A stretch of 64,000 nucleotides of DNA from Sipunculus nudus (GCA_026874595.1 CM049306.1:1624019-1688018); one strand, 5' to 3'. Shown: positions 12,450 to 24,250, counted from the first letter of the stretch. The notes: generated by a model not told the origin, from the letters alone. Program-made: numbers and translations.

Positions 12450-13175
12450 CCAGAAGTACCAGCCTCTGCTCAGACTGGAAATAGGCTGGTACCAGCCTCC
12501 GCTCGAACTGGATACGGGCTAGTACCAGCCAGCGCTCAGACTGGATACAGGCTGGTACCAGCCTGCGCTGAGACAGGATACGGGCTGGTACCAGCCTGCC
12601 AGGGGCTTGATACGGGCTGGTACCAGCCTGCGCTGAGACTGGATACGGGCTGGTACCAGCCTGCGCTGAGACTGGATACGGGCTGGTACCAGCCTGCGCT
12701 GAGACTGGATACGGGCTGGTACCTGCCTGCGCTGAGACTGGATATGGGCTGGTACCTGCCTGCCCTCAGACTGGATACGGGCTGGTACCAGCCTGCCCTC
12801 AGACTGGATACGGGCTGGTACCAGCCTGCCCTCAGACTGGATACGGGATGGTACCAGCCTGCCCTCAGACTGGATACGGGCTTGTACCAGCAGGTGCTCA
12901 GACTGGATACGGGCTGGTACCAGCCTGCGCTCAGACTGGATAAGGGCTGGTACCAGCCTGCGCTCAGACTGGATACGGGCTGGTACCAGCCTGTGCTCAG
13001 ACTGGATACGGGCTGGTACCAGCCTGCGCTCAGACTGGATACGGGCTGGTACCAGCCTGCGCTCAGACTGGATACGGGCTTGTACCAGCCTGCGCTCAGA
13101 CTGGATACAGGCTGGTACCAGCCTCCTCTCAGACTGGATATAGTCTGGTACCCGCCTCAGCTCAGACTGGATATA
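12450..13175 (+). repeat. 33-bp minisatellite (~22 units)
   Basis: The unit is GCTCAGACTGGATACGGGCT plus GGTACCAGCCTGC, 33 bp. It lies in the intron after exon A, starting about 30 bp from the donor. The unit contains GGCTGGTACCAGCC, a 14-bp perfect palindrome. The period is divisible by three, so open frames appear on both strands; they are not genes. The array continues after the inserted element, at 14428-14474. Confidence 0.9.
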
Positions 13176-14425
13176 CAGTGAAAACTGGTCTAACGGACAC
13201 CTCACTTAGGCGGACAACTGGCTATAACGGACAAGATAGTTAAGTCCCTAAAAATTCCCTATATGTTATGTATAAGGGGAACCTCTATAAGGTGGACACC
13301 TCAATACTGTGGACAACGGACAGCAGATTTCAACTCAAAACAACATTCTAAGAGTAAATGAACCTGACGAATGCCGACACGAACGCCACCTTAGGTGGAC
13401 ACTGATCACCCGCCCCGGGCAACATCATAGGTCACCGGTACTGTTGTTGTTCTCCAGACTGGAACACAAAGGATTATGCAGTCCCCAGTTGTTACCTTAA
13501 TGCATGGGCATGCTCATGTCACGGTGTGATGTACTAATAAGATAAACACGGCAAATATTAAGCGGTAAACATCGTGTCACTTTATTTCATGGTTGATCAT
13601 TCACACGTTGCGAAGCTGCATATTTTTTGCTCGACCGTGGGGTCTTAAATTGATTGATCGGCTACCAATTTCCCATGCGTCCCAGATCTCACAACGCAAT
13701 ATCTAACTGTAAAATTAGCCACTTTGTTGTAGCAGGCTGTTTGATATTAATTAATCAGCATTGCTCAATATATCTCAAACTGATCTGCTCAGTGTCAAAC
13801 ATCTGCTGGCTCCGTAGCTGTTTGTACTGTGCCGCCCATGCAAAAGCTCCTTGGCGTTTGTTTAATCTAGGGTGCCTTCAACATTAAAGCAAATCAAACC
13901 AAACAACTATCATCTAAGAAAGTTAAGGCTAAAGCTACATTCACCTATAAAAATGAATGTTCCCAGGTTCACAGCCATTACAATCTTTGCATTATTAACG
14001 TTGTCGTTATCTTTGGCATTATCGCATTTGGACAGCTGAACAAGGATAATTTTAGGCAAAGCTGCCAGGATGCACTACACATACTCCTAGGCGGGAGCTT
14101 ACACTATCTGAGAAAGTCAAGCTTATTCGAAGAGCGTACGCGAGTATATGAACATTGTTTTTACGGATGTCTTCATAGACTTTTCTCTTCATATTGTTCC
14201 CTACTTGAGATAAGTAAAAATAAGTTTGTATATGAATATTGAATGCATGAATACATATACATGACATCTGATATAATACAATAAACACGTTCTTGTAGCT
14301 GTTCGTTGTCTTTATTTATAATCCCTCATTTATCAACCAAGGTCAACCTGCCTAATAAGGACACCTCACTATTAAGGACAAAATGACTGAGTCCCTTGAC
14401 TGTCCACTTTAGACAAGTTTCAGTG
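13176..14425. mobile_element. mariner-like MITE inserted in the 33-bp array
   Basis: This 1250-bp element is flanked by TA on both sides, with imperfect terminal inverted repeats (left CAGTGAAAACTGGTCTAAC; right, reversed, CACTGAAACTTGTCTAAAG). Subterminal sequence repeats the GGACACCTC wording. The 33-bp array reads through the site once the element and one TA are removed. No transposase domain is visible; the largest frame is 78 codons on the minus strand (14052-14288) with no recognisable domain. It is called a non-autonomous Tc1/mariner-type element. Confidence 0.8.
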
Positions 14426-14427
14426 TA

Positions 14428-14474
14428 GTTTGATACCAGGCTCTGCTCAGACTGGATATAGTCTGGTTCTCTTC
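14428..14474 (+). repeat. tail of the 33-bp minisatellite
   Basis: One and a half diverged units (TGATACCAGGCTCTGCTCAG, then ACTGGATATAGTCTGGT) continue the array interrupted by the element at 13176-14425. From 14475 to 14946 the DNA is single copy apart from a direct duplication of ACACCTGCTGTACACTTAG at about 14839 and 14867. I see no certain exon there. Confidence 0.75.
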
Positions 14475-14946
14475 CGTGGTTTTGTTGATGTGGAGACAGA
14501 TAAGAGAAGCCACATCATTACAAGCAACCTACATGCTAGAGGTGTTAGATATAAACTGTATCCTGGACTTGTATTTCATTTTAGTTATGTAAACATTCAT
14601 TCTTTTATCTCCTAACAGCAATGGTGATGACAATGACAATGTGCTTTAGGTGTACACATTAACCCAGCAACATTTATGATGTGAGTTCTGTTCATCATAA
14701 TATTCCTCCAGGATGGCGATATCCTTTTAAATATAGCCTTTGCCATAGAGTACTATGCTGACAAGATGATGAAGAAATGAGAACCAGCATTGTAAAACTA
14801 GTTAACCAAAGACAAGGTGGAGAGGAGCATGTTTCATACACCTGCTGTACACTTAGATTTTACATACACCTGCTGTACACTTAGATTTTACTATTGTGTA
14901 TCTAGACAGCAGTTCTCTCTGTTACTTTATTTTACTTTTTTTGCAG

Positions 14947-15111
14947 GTATTTTGGCTTTTCATGATATCTCAGTTGTCTTATAAGTATAATGCCTGGGAA
15001 GGATGCTTGTATTTGGTCATAGTGATGTCATTTTATGGGAGTGGCATCATAGGATTGTGGCAGGGAAGAGCAAGAATGATAAAAAAGAAGCCAGATAGTC
15101 TCACTGCATGA
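14947..15111 (+). CDS. possible terminal exon of an unrecognised short membrane protein, inside a UVSSA intron
   Basis: A very strong acceptor (long pyrimidine run, then TTTTTTTGCAG) precedes 54 open codons ending in TGA at 15109-15111. The peptide has two hydrophobic stretches (starting VFWLFMISQL and CLYLVIVMSFYGSGIIGLW) and a basic tail (RARMIKKKP), so it looks like a small membrane protein end. A poly(A) signal follows at 15144. I do not recognise the family. The exon is in phase 0, compatible with UVSSA exon A, so it could be an alternative last exon of UVSSA. It could equally end a nested gene on the same strand, and upstream exons for that gene were not identified. Chance openness is possible. 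Confidence 0.35.
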   Translation, partial: VFWLFMISQLSYKYNAWEGCLYLVIVMSFYGSGIIGLWQGRARMIKKKPDSLTA

Positions 15112-15143
15112 ATGTATCGCTTGCATTGCAATTGTGTACACTC

Positions 15144-15149
15144 AATAAA
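15144..15149 (+). promoter_or_regulatory. poly(A) signal AATAAA
   Basis: AATAAA lies 33 nt after the stop of the exon at 14947-15111 and is followed about 20 nt later by a GT-rich stretch (TTTTTTGGTGTTGCTG). The spacing is normal for cleavage and polyadenylation near 15165. It lies inside an intron of UVSSA. Confidence 0.5.
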
Positions 15150-15488
15150 TTTTCATACAACTGAGTTTTTTGGTGTTGCTGCATTATGATTTACTGTTGC
15201 CAGATAAATGGATGATTGTGTACACAGCTTTACATATATTTTCTGGATATACCTTCAAACACATTCTTTGATGAAATAAATGCAGTATTTAATCAATCAT
15301 GTGATGCTTTTAAAGTAAGGGAGATGCCATTTTTGACAATCATTGATTCACTAGGTGTTTACTCCTCTGTCTGAATGTAACTCTTCTCCATGATTATTTT
15401 CTTAAACGACATAAAAATTTGCTGCAGATTTAATGTAAAAGCAGTCTGTGGTTCATGTATAAAGCTATAACATGTCAACTATTTTTAG

Positions 15489-15611
15489 AGTGCATTGGCT
15501 TCTATGACCTCGAGGGTCATCAGCTTCACAGGTAAATTCAAGCCAGTCCAGTGGAAGTGTCGTGCCCCTTTACCAAATGGCAAATTATGTGACAGGATGG
15601 ATAGAATCAAG
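15489..15611 (+). CDS. UVSSA: UVSSA exon B (first half of the zinc finger)
   Basis: This 123-bp, 41-codon exon is phase 0 at both ends, between TTTTTAG and ATCAAG|GTAAAA. It encodes the segment with [10 protein letters not shown] and then [19 protein letters not shown]. These two Cys begin the conserved UVSSA-type zinc finger, whose remaining C-x2-H is on the next exon (overall C-x9-C-x7-C-x2-H). The finger belongs to the carboxy-terminal conserved region of UVSSA (DUF2043). Its last roughly 20 nt (GACAGGATGGATAGAATCAAG) are amplified together with the donor in the 43-bp array that follows. Confidence 0.9.
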
Positions 15612-17655
15612 GTAAAATTACAATACTGAGAATGAAAGGATGGATAGGATCAAGGTAAAGTTACAAAACTGAGAATGAAAGGATGGATAGGATCAAGGTA
15701 AAGTTACAAAACTGAGAATGAAAGGATGGATAGGATCAAGGTAAAATTACAATACTAAGAATGAAAGGATTAAGAGGATCAAGGTAATGTTACAATACTA
15801 AGAATGAAAGGATGGAGAGGATCAAGGTAAAGTTACAAAACTGAGAATGAAAGGATGGATAGGATCAAGGTAAAGTTACAAAACTGAGAATGAAAGGATG
15901 GATAGGATCAAGGTAAAATTACAATACTAAGAATGAAAGGATGGAGAGGATCAAGGTAATATTACAATACTAAGAGTGACAGATTGGATAGGATCAAGGT
16001 AATGTTACAATACTAAGAGTGACAGAACGGATAGGATCAAGGTAAAGTGACAATACTAAGAATGAAAGGATGGATAGGATCAAGGTAAAGTTACAATACT
16101 GAGAATGAAAGGATGGAGAGGATCAAGGTAAAGTTACAATACTAAGAGTGACCGAATGGATAGGATCAAGGTAAAGTTACAATACTGATAATGAAAGGAT
16201 GAATAGGATCAAGGTAAATTTGCAAAACTGAGAATGAAAGGATGGAGAGGATCAAGGTAAAGTTAAATACTGAGAATGAAAGGATGAATAGGATCAAGGT
16301 AATGTTACAATACTAAGAGTGACAGAATGGATAGGATCAAGGTAAAGTTACAAAACTAAGAATGAAAGAATGAATAGGATCAAGGTAAAGTTACAATACT
16401 GAGAATAAAAGGATGGAGAGGATCAAGGTAATGTTACAATACTAAGAGTGACAGAATGGATAGGATCAAGGTAAAGTTACAATACTGAGAATGAAAGGAT
16501 GGATAGGATCAAGGTAAAGTTACAATACTGAGAATGAAAGGATGAATAGGATCAAGGTAAATTTGCAAAACTGAGAATGAAAGGATGGAGAGGATCAAGG
16601 TAAAGTTACAATACTGAGAATGAAAGGATGGATAGGATCAAGGTAATGTTACAATACTGAGAATGAAAGGATGGATAGGATCAAGGTAAAGTTACAAAAC
16701 TGAGAATGAAAGGATGGATAGGATCAAGGTAAAGTTACAAAACTGAGAATGAAAGGATGGAAAGGATCAAGGTAATGTTACAATACTGAGAATGAAAGGA
16801 TGGATAGGATCAAGGTAATGTTACAAAACTGAGAAGGAAAGGATGGATAGGATCAAGGTAATGTTACAATACTAAGAGTGACAGAATGGATAGGATCAAG
16901 GTAAAGTTACAATACTGAGAATGAAAGGATGGATAGGATCAAGGTAAAGTTACAATACTGAGAATGAAAGGATGAATAGGATCAAGGTAAATTTGCAAAA
17001 CTGAGAATGAAAGGATGGAGAGGATCAAGGTAAAGTTACAATACTGAGAATGAAAGGATGGATAGGATCAAGGTAAAGTTACAATACTGAGAATGAAAGG
17101 ATGGATAGGATCAAGGTAAAATTACAATACTGAGAATGAAAGGATGGAGAGGATCAAGGTAATGTTACAAAACTAAGAGTGACAGAATGGATAGGATCAA
17201 GGTAAAGTTACAATACTGAGAATGAAAGGATGAATAGGATCAAGGTAAATTTGCAAAACTGAGAATGAAAGGATGGAGAGGATCAAGGTAAAGTTACAAT
17301 ACTGAGAATGAAAGGATGGATAGGATCAAGGTTATGTTACAATACTGAGAATGAAAGGATGGATAGGATCAAGGTAAAGTTACAAAACTGAGAATGAAAG
17401 GATGGATAGGATCAAGGTAAAGTTACAAAACTGAGAATGAAAGGATTGATAGGATCAAGGTAATGTTATAATACTGAGAATGAAGGATGGATAGGATCAA
17501 GGTAAAGTTACAAAACTGAGAATGAAAGGATGGATAGGATCAAGGTAATGTTACAATACTAAGAGTGACAGAATGGATAGGATCAAGGTAAAGTTACAAT
17601 ACTGAGAATGAAAGGATGGATAGGATCAAGGTAAAGTTACAATACTTAGAGTGAA
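15590..17655 (+). repeat. 43-bp splice-donor minisatellite (~48 units)
   Basis: The unit is GGATGGATAGGATCAAG, then GTAAAGTTACAA, then AACTGAGAATGAAA, 43 bp. It contains the last part of exon B joined to a working-looking donor (ATCAAG|GTAAAG). Some units carry GTGACAGAATGG, which is even closer to the exon text GTGACAGGATGG, so the exon is the likely source. Variants include GTAATGTTAC and GATGGAGAGG. The array starts on the exon itself. Confidence 0.95.
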
Positions 17656-17659
17656 ATGG

Positions 17660-17810
17660 TAATGTGTTAGTGTTTTATTAGTCTGTATGTGAGTTCACAA
17701 CAGGTAAAGGCCATTGTTATATCTTTATGATTATGTCATATTTGTATAAGGTTTTTGTTGTATGGTGAGGTAGAACCACAGGTTGCCTGATGATATTAAT
17801 TATCTAGCTC
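17660..17810. other. short single-copy spacer between two arrays
   Basis: About 150 bp of ordinary intron sequence separate the 43-bp and 36-bp arrays. No feature is recognised. Confidence 0.6.
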
Positions 17811-20800
17811 TAAACAGGTTATCTGAGAAAATTAATCATCTAGCTCTTTACAGGTTACCTGAGGAAGTTGAATTATCTTACCTAAACAGGTTACCTGAGG
17901 AAGTTGAATTATCTCACTCTAAACAGGTTACCTGAGGAAGATAATGATCTAGCTCTACACAGGTTACCTGAGGTAGTTAATGATCTAGCACTACACAGGT
18001 TACCTGAGGAAGTTAATGATCTAGCTCTACACAGGTTACCTTAGGAAGTTTATGATCTAGCTCTACACCAGTTCCCTTAGGAAGTTAATGATTTAGCTCT
18101 ACACAGGTTACCTGAGGAAGTTAATTATCTCGCTCTTCACAGGTTACCTTAGAAGGTTACTGATCTAGCTCTACACCAGTTCCCTTAGGAAGTTAATGAT
18201 CTAGCTCTACACAGGTTACCTGAGGAAGTTAATGATTTAGCTCTACACATGTTACCTGAGGAAGTTAATTATCTCGCTCTACACAGGTTACCTGAGAAGG
18301 TTACTGATCTAGCTCTACACAGGTTACCTTAGGAGGTTAATGATCTAGCTCTACACAGGTTACCTTAGAAAGTTACTGATCTAGCTCTAAACAAGTTACC
18401 TTAGGAAGTTAATGATCTAGCTCTACACAGGTTACCTGAGGAAGTTAATGATCTAGGTCTAAACAGGTTACCTTAGGAAGTTAATGATCCAGCTCTTAAC
18501 AGGTTACATTAGAAAGTTAATGATCTAGCTCTACACAGGTTACCTTAGAAAGTTAATGATCCAGCTCTAAACAGGTTACCTGAGGAAGTTAATGATCTAG
18601 CTCTACACAGGTTCCCTTAGGAAGTTAATGATCTAGCTCTAAACAGGTTACCTGAGGAAGTTAATGATCTAGCTCTACACAGGTTATCTGAGGAAGTTAA
18701 TGATCTAGCTGTACACAGGTTTCCATAGGAAGTTACTGATCTAGCTCTACACAGGTTACCTGAGGAAGTTAATGATCTAGGTCTACACAGGTAAACTTAG
18801 GAAGTTAATGATCTAGCTCTACACAGGTTACCTAAGGAGGTTAATGATCTACCTCTACACAGGTTACCTGAGGAAGTTAATGATCTAGGTCTACACAGGT
18901 TACCTGAGGAAGTTAATGATCTAGGTCTACACAGGTTACCTGAGGAAGTTAATGATCTAGCTCTACACAGGTTACCTGAGGAAGTTAATGATCTAGGTCT
19001 ACACAGGTTACCTGAGGAGGTTAATGATCTAGCTCTACACAGGTTACCTGAGGAAGTTAATGATCTAGGTCTACACAGGTTACCTGAGGAAGTTAATGAT
19101 CTAGGTCTCGCAGGTTACCTGAGGAAGTTAATGATCTAGGTCTACACAGGTTACCTGAGGAAGTTAATGATCTAGCTCTACACAGGTTACCTGAGGAAGT
19201 TAATGATCTAGCTCTACACAGGTTACCTTAGGAGGTTAATGATCTAGCTCTACACAGGTTACCTTAGAAAGTTACTGATCTAGCTCTAAACAAGTTACCT
19301 AAGGAAGTTAATGATCTAGCTCTACACAGGTTACCCGAGGAAGTTAATGATCTAGGTCTAAACAGGTTACCTTAGGAAGTTAATGATCCAGCTCTTAACA
19401 GGTTACCTTAGAAAGTTAATGATCTAGCTCTACACAGGTTACCTTAGAAAGTTAATGATCCAGCTCTAAACAGGTTACCTGAGGAAGTTAATGATCTAGC
19501 TCTACACAGGTTCCCCTAGGAAGTTAATGATCTAGCTATAAACAGGTTACCTGGGGAAGTTAATGATCTAGGTCTACACAGATTACCTGAGGAAGTTAAT
19601 GATCTAGCTCTACACAGGTTACCTGAGGAAGTTAATGATCTAGCTCTACACAGGTTACCTGAGGAAGTTAATGATCTAGCTCTACACAGGTTACCTTAGG
19701 AAGTTAATGATCTAGCTCTACACAGGTTACCTGAGGAAGTTAATGATCTAGGTCTAAACAGGTTACCTGAGGAAGTTAATGATCCAGCTCTTAACAGGTT
19801 ACCTTAGAAAGTTAATGATCTAGCTCTACACAGGTTACCTTAGAAAGTTAATGATCCAGCTCTAAACAGGTTACCTGAGGAAGTTAATGATCTAGCTCTA
19901 CACAGGTTCCCTTAGGAAGTTAATGATCTAGCTATAAACAGGTAACCTGGGGAAGTTAATGATCTAGGTCTACACAGGTTACCTGAGGAAGTTAATGATC
20001 TAGCTCTACACAGGTTACCTGAGGAAGTTAATGATCTAGGTCTACACAGGTAAACTTAGGAAGTTAATGATCTAGCTCTAAACAAGTTACCTTAGGAAGT
20101 TAATGATCTAGCTCTACACAGGTTACCTGAGGAAGTTAATGATCTAGGTCTAAACAGGTTACCTTAGGAAGTTAATGAACCAGCTCTTAACAGGTTACCT
20201 TAGAAAGTTAATGATCTAGCTCTACACAGGTTACCTTAGAAAGTTAATGATCCAGCTCTAAACAGGTTACCTGAGGAAGTTAATGATCTAGCTCTACACA
20301 GGTTCCCTTAGGAAGTTAATGATCTAGCTATAAACAGGTTACCTGGGGAAGTTAATGATCTAGGTCTACACAGGTTACCTGAGGAAGTTAATGATCTAGC
20401 TCTACACAGGTTACCTGAGGAAGTTAATAATCTAGCTCTACACAGGTTACCTGAGGAAGTTAATGATCTAGCTCTACACGGATTACCTGAGGAAGTTAAT
20501 GATCTAGGTCTACACAGGTTACCTGAGGAAGTTAATGATCTAGCTCTACACAGGTTACCTGAGGAAGTTAATGATCTAGGTCCACACAGGTTACCTGAGG
20601 AAGTTAATGATCTAGCTCTACACAGGTTACCTGAGGAAGTTAATGATCTAGCTCTACACAGGTTACCTGAGGAAGTTAATGATCTAGCTCTACACAGGTT
20701 ACCTGAGGAAGTTAATGATCTAGGTCTACACAGGTTACCTGAGGAAGTTAATGATCTAGCTCTACACAGGTTACCTGAGGAAGTTAATGATCTAGGTCTA

Positions 20801-20858
20801 CACAGGTTACCTGAGGAAGTTAATGATCTAGGTCTACACAGGTTACCTGAGGAAGTTT
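17811..20858 (+). repeat. 36-bp minisatellite (~85 units)
   Basis: The unit is GGTTACCTGAGGAAGTTAAT plus GATCTAGCTCTACACA, 36 bp. It contains ACACAG|GTTACC, which resembles a splice junction but matches no exon of this gene. Variation is block-wise (CTTAGGAAG, CTTAGAAAG, CTAGGTC), with a series of variants repeated near 18400-18640, 19320-19560 and 19720-19960 that suggests higher-order duplication of about 400-900 bp. The array ends 33 bp before the acceptor of exon C. Confidence 0.95.
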
Positions 20859-20891
20859 TCTGAAAGATCACTATTTACTTCTCTTTGCCAG

Positions 20892-20994
20892 TGTCCATTT
20901 CATGGAAAAATCATCCCTCGTGACCGGATGGGAAATCCAAGTGATGAAGAGGATGCCCGCAGACTGGCCAAGGTCAAGACAGAACAGGAAAAAG
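20892..20994 (+). CDS. UVSSA: UVSSA exon C (second half of the zinc finger)
   Basis: This 103-bp exon lies between TTTGCCAG and AAAAAG|GTGACC, starts in phase 0 and ends in phase 1. It opens with CPFHGKIIPRD, the most diagnostic motif of UVSSA, which supplies the third Cys and the His of the zinc finger. It continues with an acidic/basic stretch (DEEDARRLAKVKTEQEK). Joining to 27750 completes an Ala codon. The exon is separated from exon B by 5.3 kb of minisatellites, so the zinc finger is split across them. Confidence 0.92.
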
Positions 20995-21021
20995 GTGACC
21001 AAATAGTTCCTGTAAACACCA

Positions 21022-24000
21022 AGTCTTACCTCCTATAAAACAAAATCACCAAGTCTGACCTCCTATAAAACAAAATCACCAAGTCTTACCTCCTATAAAA
21101 CAAAAACACCAAGTCTGACCTCCTATAAAACAAAATCACCAAGTCTTACCTCCTATAAAACAAAATCACCAAGTCTTACCTCCTATAAAACAAAATCACC
21201 AAGTCTAACCTCCTATAAAACAAAATCACCAAGTCTTACCTCCTATAAAACAAAATCACAAAGTCTTACCTCCTATAAAACAAAATCACCAAGTCTAACC
21301 TCCTATAAAACAAAATCACCAAGTCTTACCTCCTATAAAACAAAATCACCAAGTCTAACCTCCTATAAAACAAAAACACCAAGTCTTACCTCCGTTAAAA
21401 CAAAATCACCAAGTCTTACCTCCTATAAAACAAAAACACCAAGTCTTACCTCCTATAAAACAAAAACACCAAGTCTTACCTCCGTTAAAACAAAATCACC
21501 AAGTCTAACCTCCTATAAAACAAAATCACCAAGTCTAACCTCCTATAAAACAAAAACACCAAGCCTTACCTCCTATAAAACAAAAACACCAAGTCTTACC
21601 TCCGTTAAAACAAAATCACCAAGTGTAACCTCCTATAAAACAAAATCACCAAGTCTAACCTCCTATAAAACAAAAACACCAAGTCTTACCTCCTATAAAA
21701 CAAAATCACCAAGTCTAACCTCCTATAAAACAAAAACACCAAGTCTTACCTCCGTTAAAACAAAATCACCAAGTCTTACCTCCTATAAAACAAAATCACC
21801 AAGTCTAACCTCCTATAAAACAAAAACACCAAGTCTGACCTCCTATAAAACAAAATCACCAAGTCTGACCTCCTATAAAACAAAATCACCAAGTCTGACC
21901 TCCTATAAAACAAAATCACCAAGTCTGACCTCCTATAAAACAAAATCACCAAGTCTAACCTCCTATAAAACAAAATCACAAAGTCTTACCTCCTATAAAA
22001 CAAAATCACCAAGTCTAATCTCCTATAAAACAAAATCACAAAGTCTTACCTCCTATAAAACAAAAACACAAAGTCTTACCTCCTATAAAACAAAATCACC
22101 AAGTCTTACCTCCTATAAAACAAAATCACCAAGTCTTACCTCCTATAAAACAAAATCACCAAGTCTAACCTCCTATAAAACAAAATCACCAAGTCTTACC
22201 TCCTATAAAACAAAATCACAAAGTCTTACCTCCTATAAAACAAAATCACCAAGTCTAACCTCCTATAAAACAAAATCACCAAGTCTTACCTCCTATAAAA
22301 CAAAATCACCAAGTCTAACCTCCTATAAAACAAAATCACCAAGTCTAACCTCCTATAAAACAAAAACACCAAGTCTTACCTCCGTTAAAACAAAATCACC
22401 AAGTCTAACATCCTATAAAACAAAATCACCAAGTCTAACCTCCTATAAAACAAAAACACCAAGTCTGACCTCCTATAAAACAAAATCACAAAGTCTTACC
22501 TCCTATAAAACAAAATCACCAAGTCTAACCTCCTATAAAACAAAATCACAAAGTCTTACCTCCTATTAAACAAAAACACCAAGTCTTACCTCTGTTAAAA
22601 CAAAATCACCAAGTCTAACCTCCTATAAAACAAAATCACCAAGTCTAACCTCTGTTAAAACAAAATCACCAAGTCTTACCTCCTATAAAACAAAAACACC
22701 AAGTCTGACCTCCTATAAAACAAAATCACCAAGTCTAACCTCCTATAAAACAAAAACACCAAGTCTTACCTCCGTTAAAATAAAATCACCAAGTCTTACC
22801 TCCTATAAAACAAAATCACCAAGTCTAACCTCCTATAAAACAAAAACACCAAGTCTTACCTCCGTTAAAACAAAATCACCAAGTCTAACATCCTATAAAA
22901 CAAAATCACCAAGTCTAACCTCCTATAAAACAAAAACACCAAGTCTTACTTCCTATAAAACAAAAACACCAAGTCTTACCTCCGTTAAAACAAAATCACC
23001 AAGTCTAACCTCCTATAAAACAAAATCACCAAGTCTAACCTCCTATAAAACAAAAACACCAAGTCTTACCTCCGTTAAAACAAAATCACCAAGTCTTACC
23101 TCCTATAAAACAAAATCACCAAGTCTAACCTCCTATAAAACAAAAACACCAAGTCTTACCTCCGTTAAAACAAAATCACCAAGTCTAACATCCTATAAAA
23201 CAAAATCACCAAGTCTAACCTCCTATAAAACAAAAACACCAAGTCTTACTTCCTATAAAACAAAAACACCAAGTCTTACCTCCGTTAAAACAAAATCACC
23301 AAGTCTAACTTCCTATAAAACAAAATCACCAAGTCTAACCTCCTATAAAACAAAAACACCAAGTCTTACCTCCTATAAAACAAAATCACCAAGTCTAACC
23401 TCCTATAAAACAAAAACACCAAGTGTTACCTCAGTTAAAACAAAATCACCAAGTCTTACCTCATATAAAACAAAATCACCAAGTCTAACCTCCTATAAAA
23501 CAAAAACACCAAGTCTGACCTCCTATGAAAACAAAATCACCAAGTCTAACCTCCTATAAAACAAAAACACCAAGTCTTACCTCCGTTAAAACAAAATCAC
23601 CAAGTCTAACCTCCTATAAAACAAAATCACCAAGTCTAACCTCCTATAAAACAAAAACACCAAGTCTTACCTCCTATAAAACAAAATCACCAAGTCTAAC
23701 CTCCTATAAAACAAAAACACCAAGTCTGACCTCCTATAAAACAAAATCACCAAGTCTAACCTCCTATAAAACAAAAACACCAAGTCTTACCTCCGTTAAA
23801 ACAAAATCACCAAGTCTAACCTCCAATAAAACAAAAACACCAAGTCTAACCTCCTATAAAACAAAAACACAAAGTCTTACCTCCTATTAAACAAAAACAC
23901 CAAGTCTTACCTCTGTTAAAACAAAAACACCAAGTCTTACCTCCGTTAAAACAAAAACACCAAGTCTAACCTCCTATAAAACAAAAACACAAAGTCTTAC

Positions 24001-24250
24001 CTCCTATTAAACAAAAACACAAAGTCTAACCTCCTATAAAACAAAAACACCAAGTCTTATCTCCGTTAAAACAAAATCACCAAGTCTAACCTCCTATTAA
24101 ACAAAAACACCAAGTCTTACCTCCTATAAAACAAAAATACAAAGTCTTACCTCCTATTAAACAAAAAAAAACAAGTCTGACCTCCTATAAAACAAAAAAA
24201 ACCAAGTGTTACCTCCAATAAAACAAAAACACCAGATCTTACCTCCTATA
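21022..24250 (+). repeat. 30-bp minisatellite (~108 units)
   Basis: The unit is CAAAATCACCAAGTCTTACC plus TCCTATAAAA, 30 bp. It starts within 30 bp of the donor of exon C. Variants include TCCGTTAAAA, CAAAAACACC and TCTAACC. Frames of about 70-120 codons appear because the period is divisible by three. Units become irregular after about 24000 and grade into the 32-bp array. Confidence 0.95.

Noticed and set aside
12519-13205. 228-codon minus frame and 145-codon plus frame over the 33-bp array
   Set aside because: Repeat by-product; the array is in a UVSSA intron and is interrupted by a transposon.
14430-14615. 61-codon frame with FRGFVDVETDKRSH as an exon of UVSSA or a nested gene
   Set aside because: It overlaps the end of the 33-bp array, its acceptor would be a repeat-derived CTCAG, and UVSSA exons A and B already join in phase without it. 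Kept only as a weak possibility.
14713-14780. Possible exon after CTCCAG at 14712 (22 codons then TGA)
   Set aside because: Short, with a weak acceptor, no recognised family and no poly(A) signal close after it.
20308-20871. 187-codon minus frame over the 36-bp array
   Set aside because: Repeat by-product on the strand opposite to the host gene.
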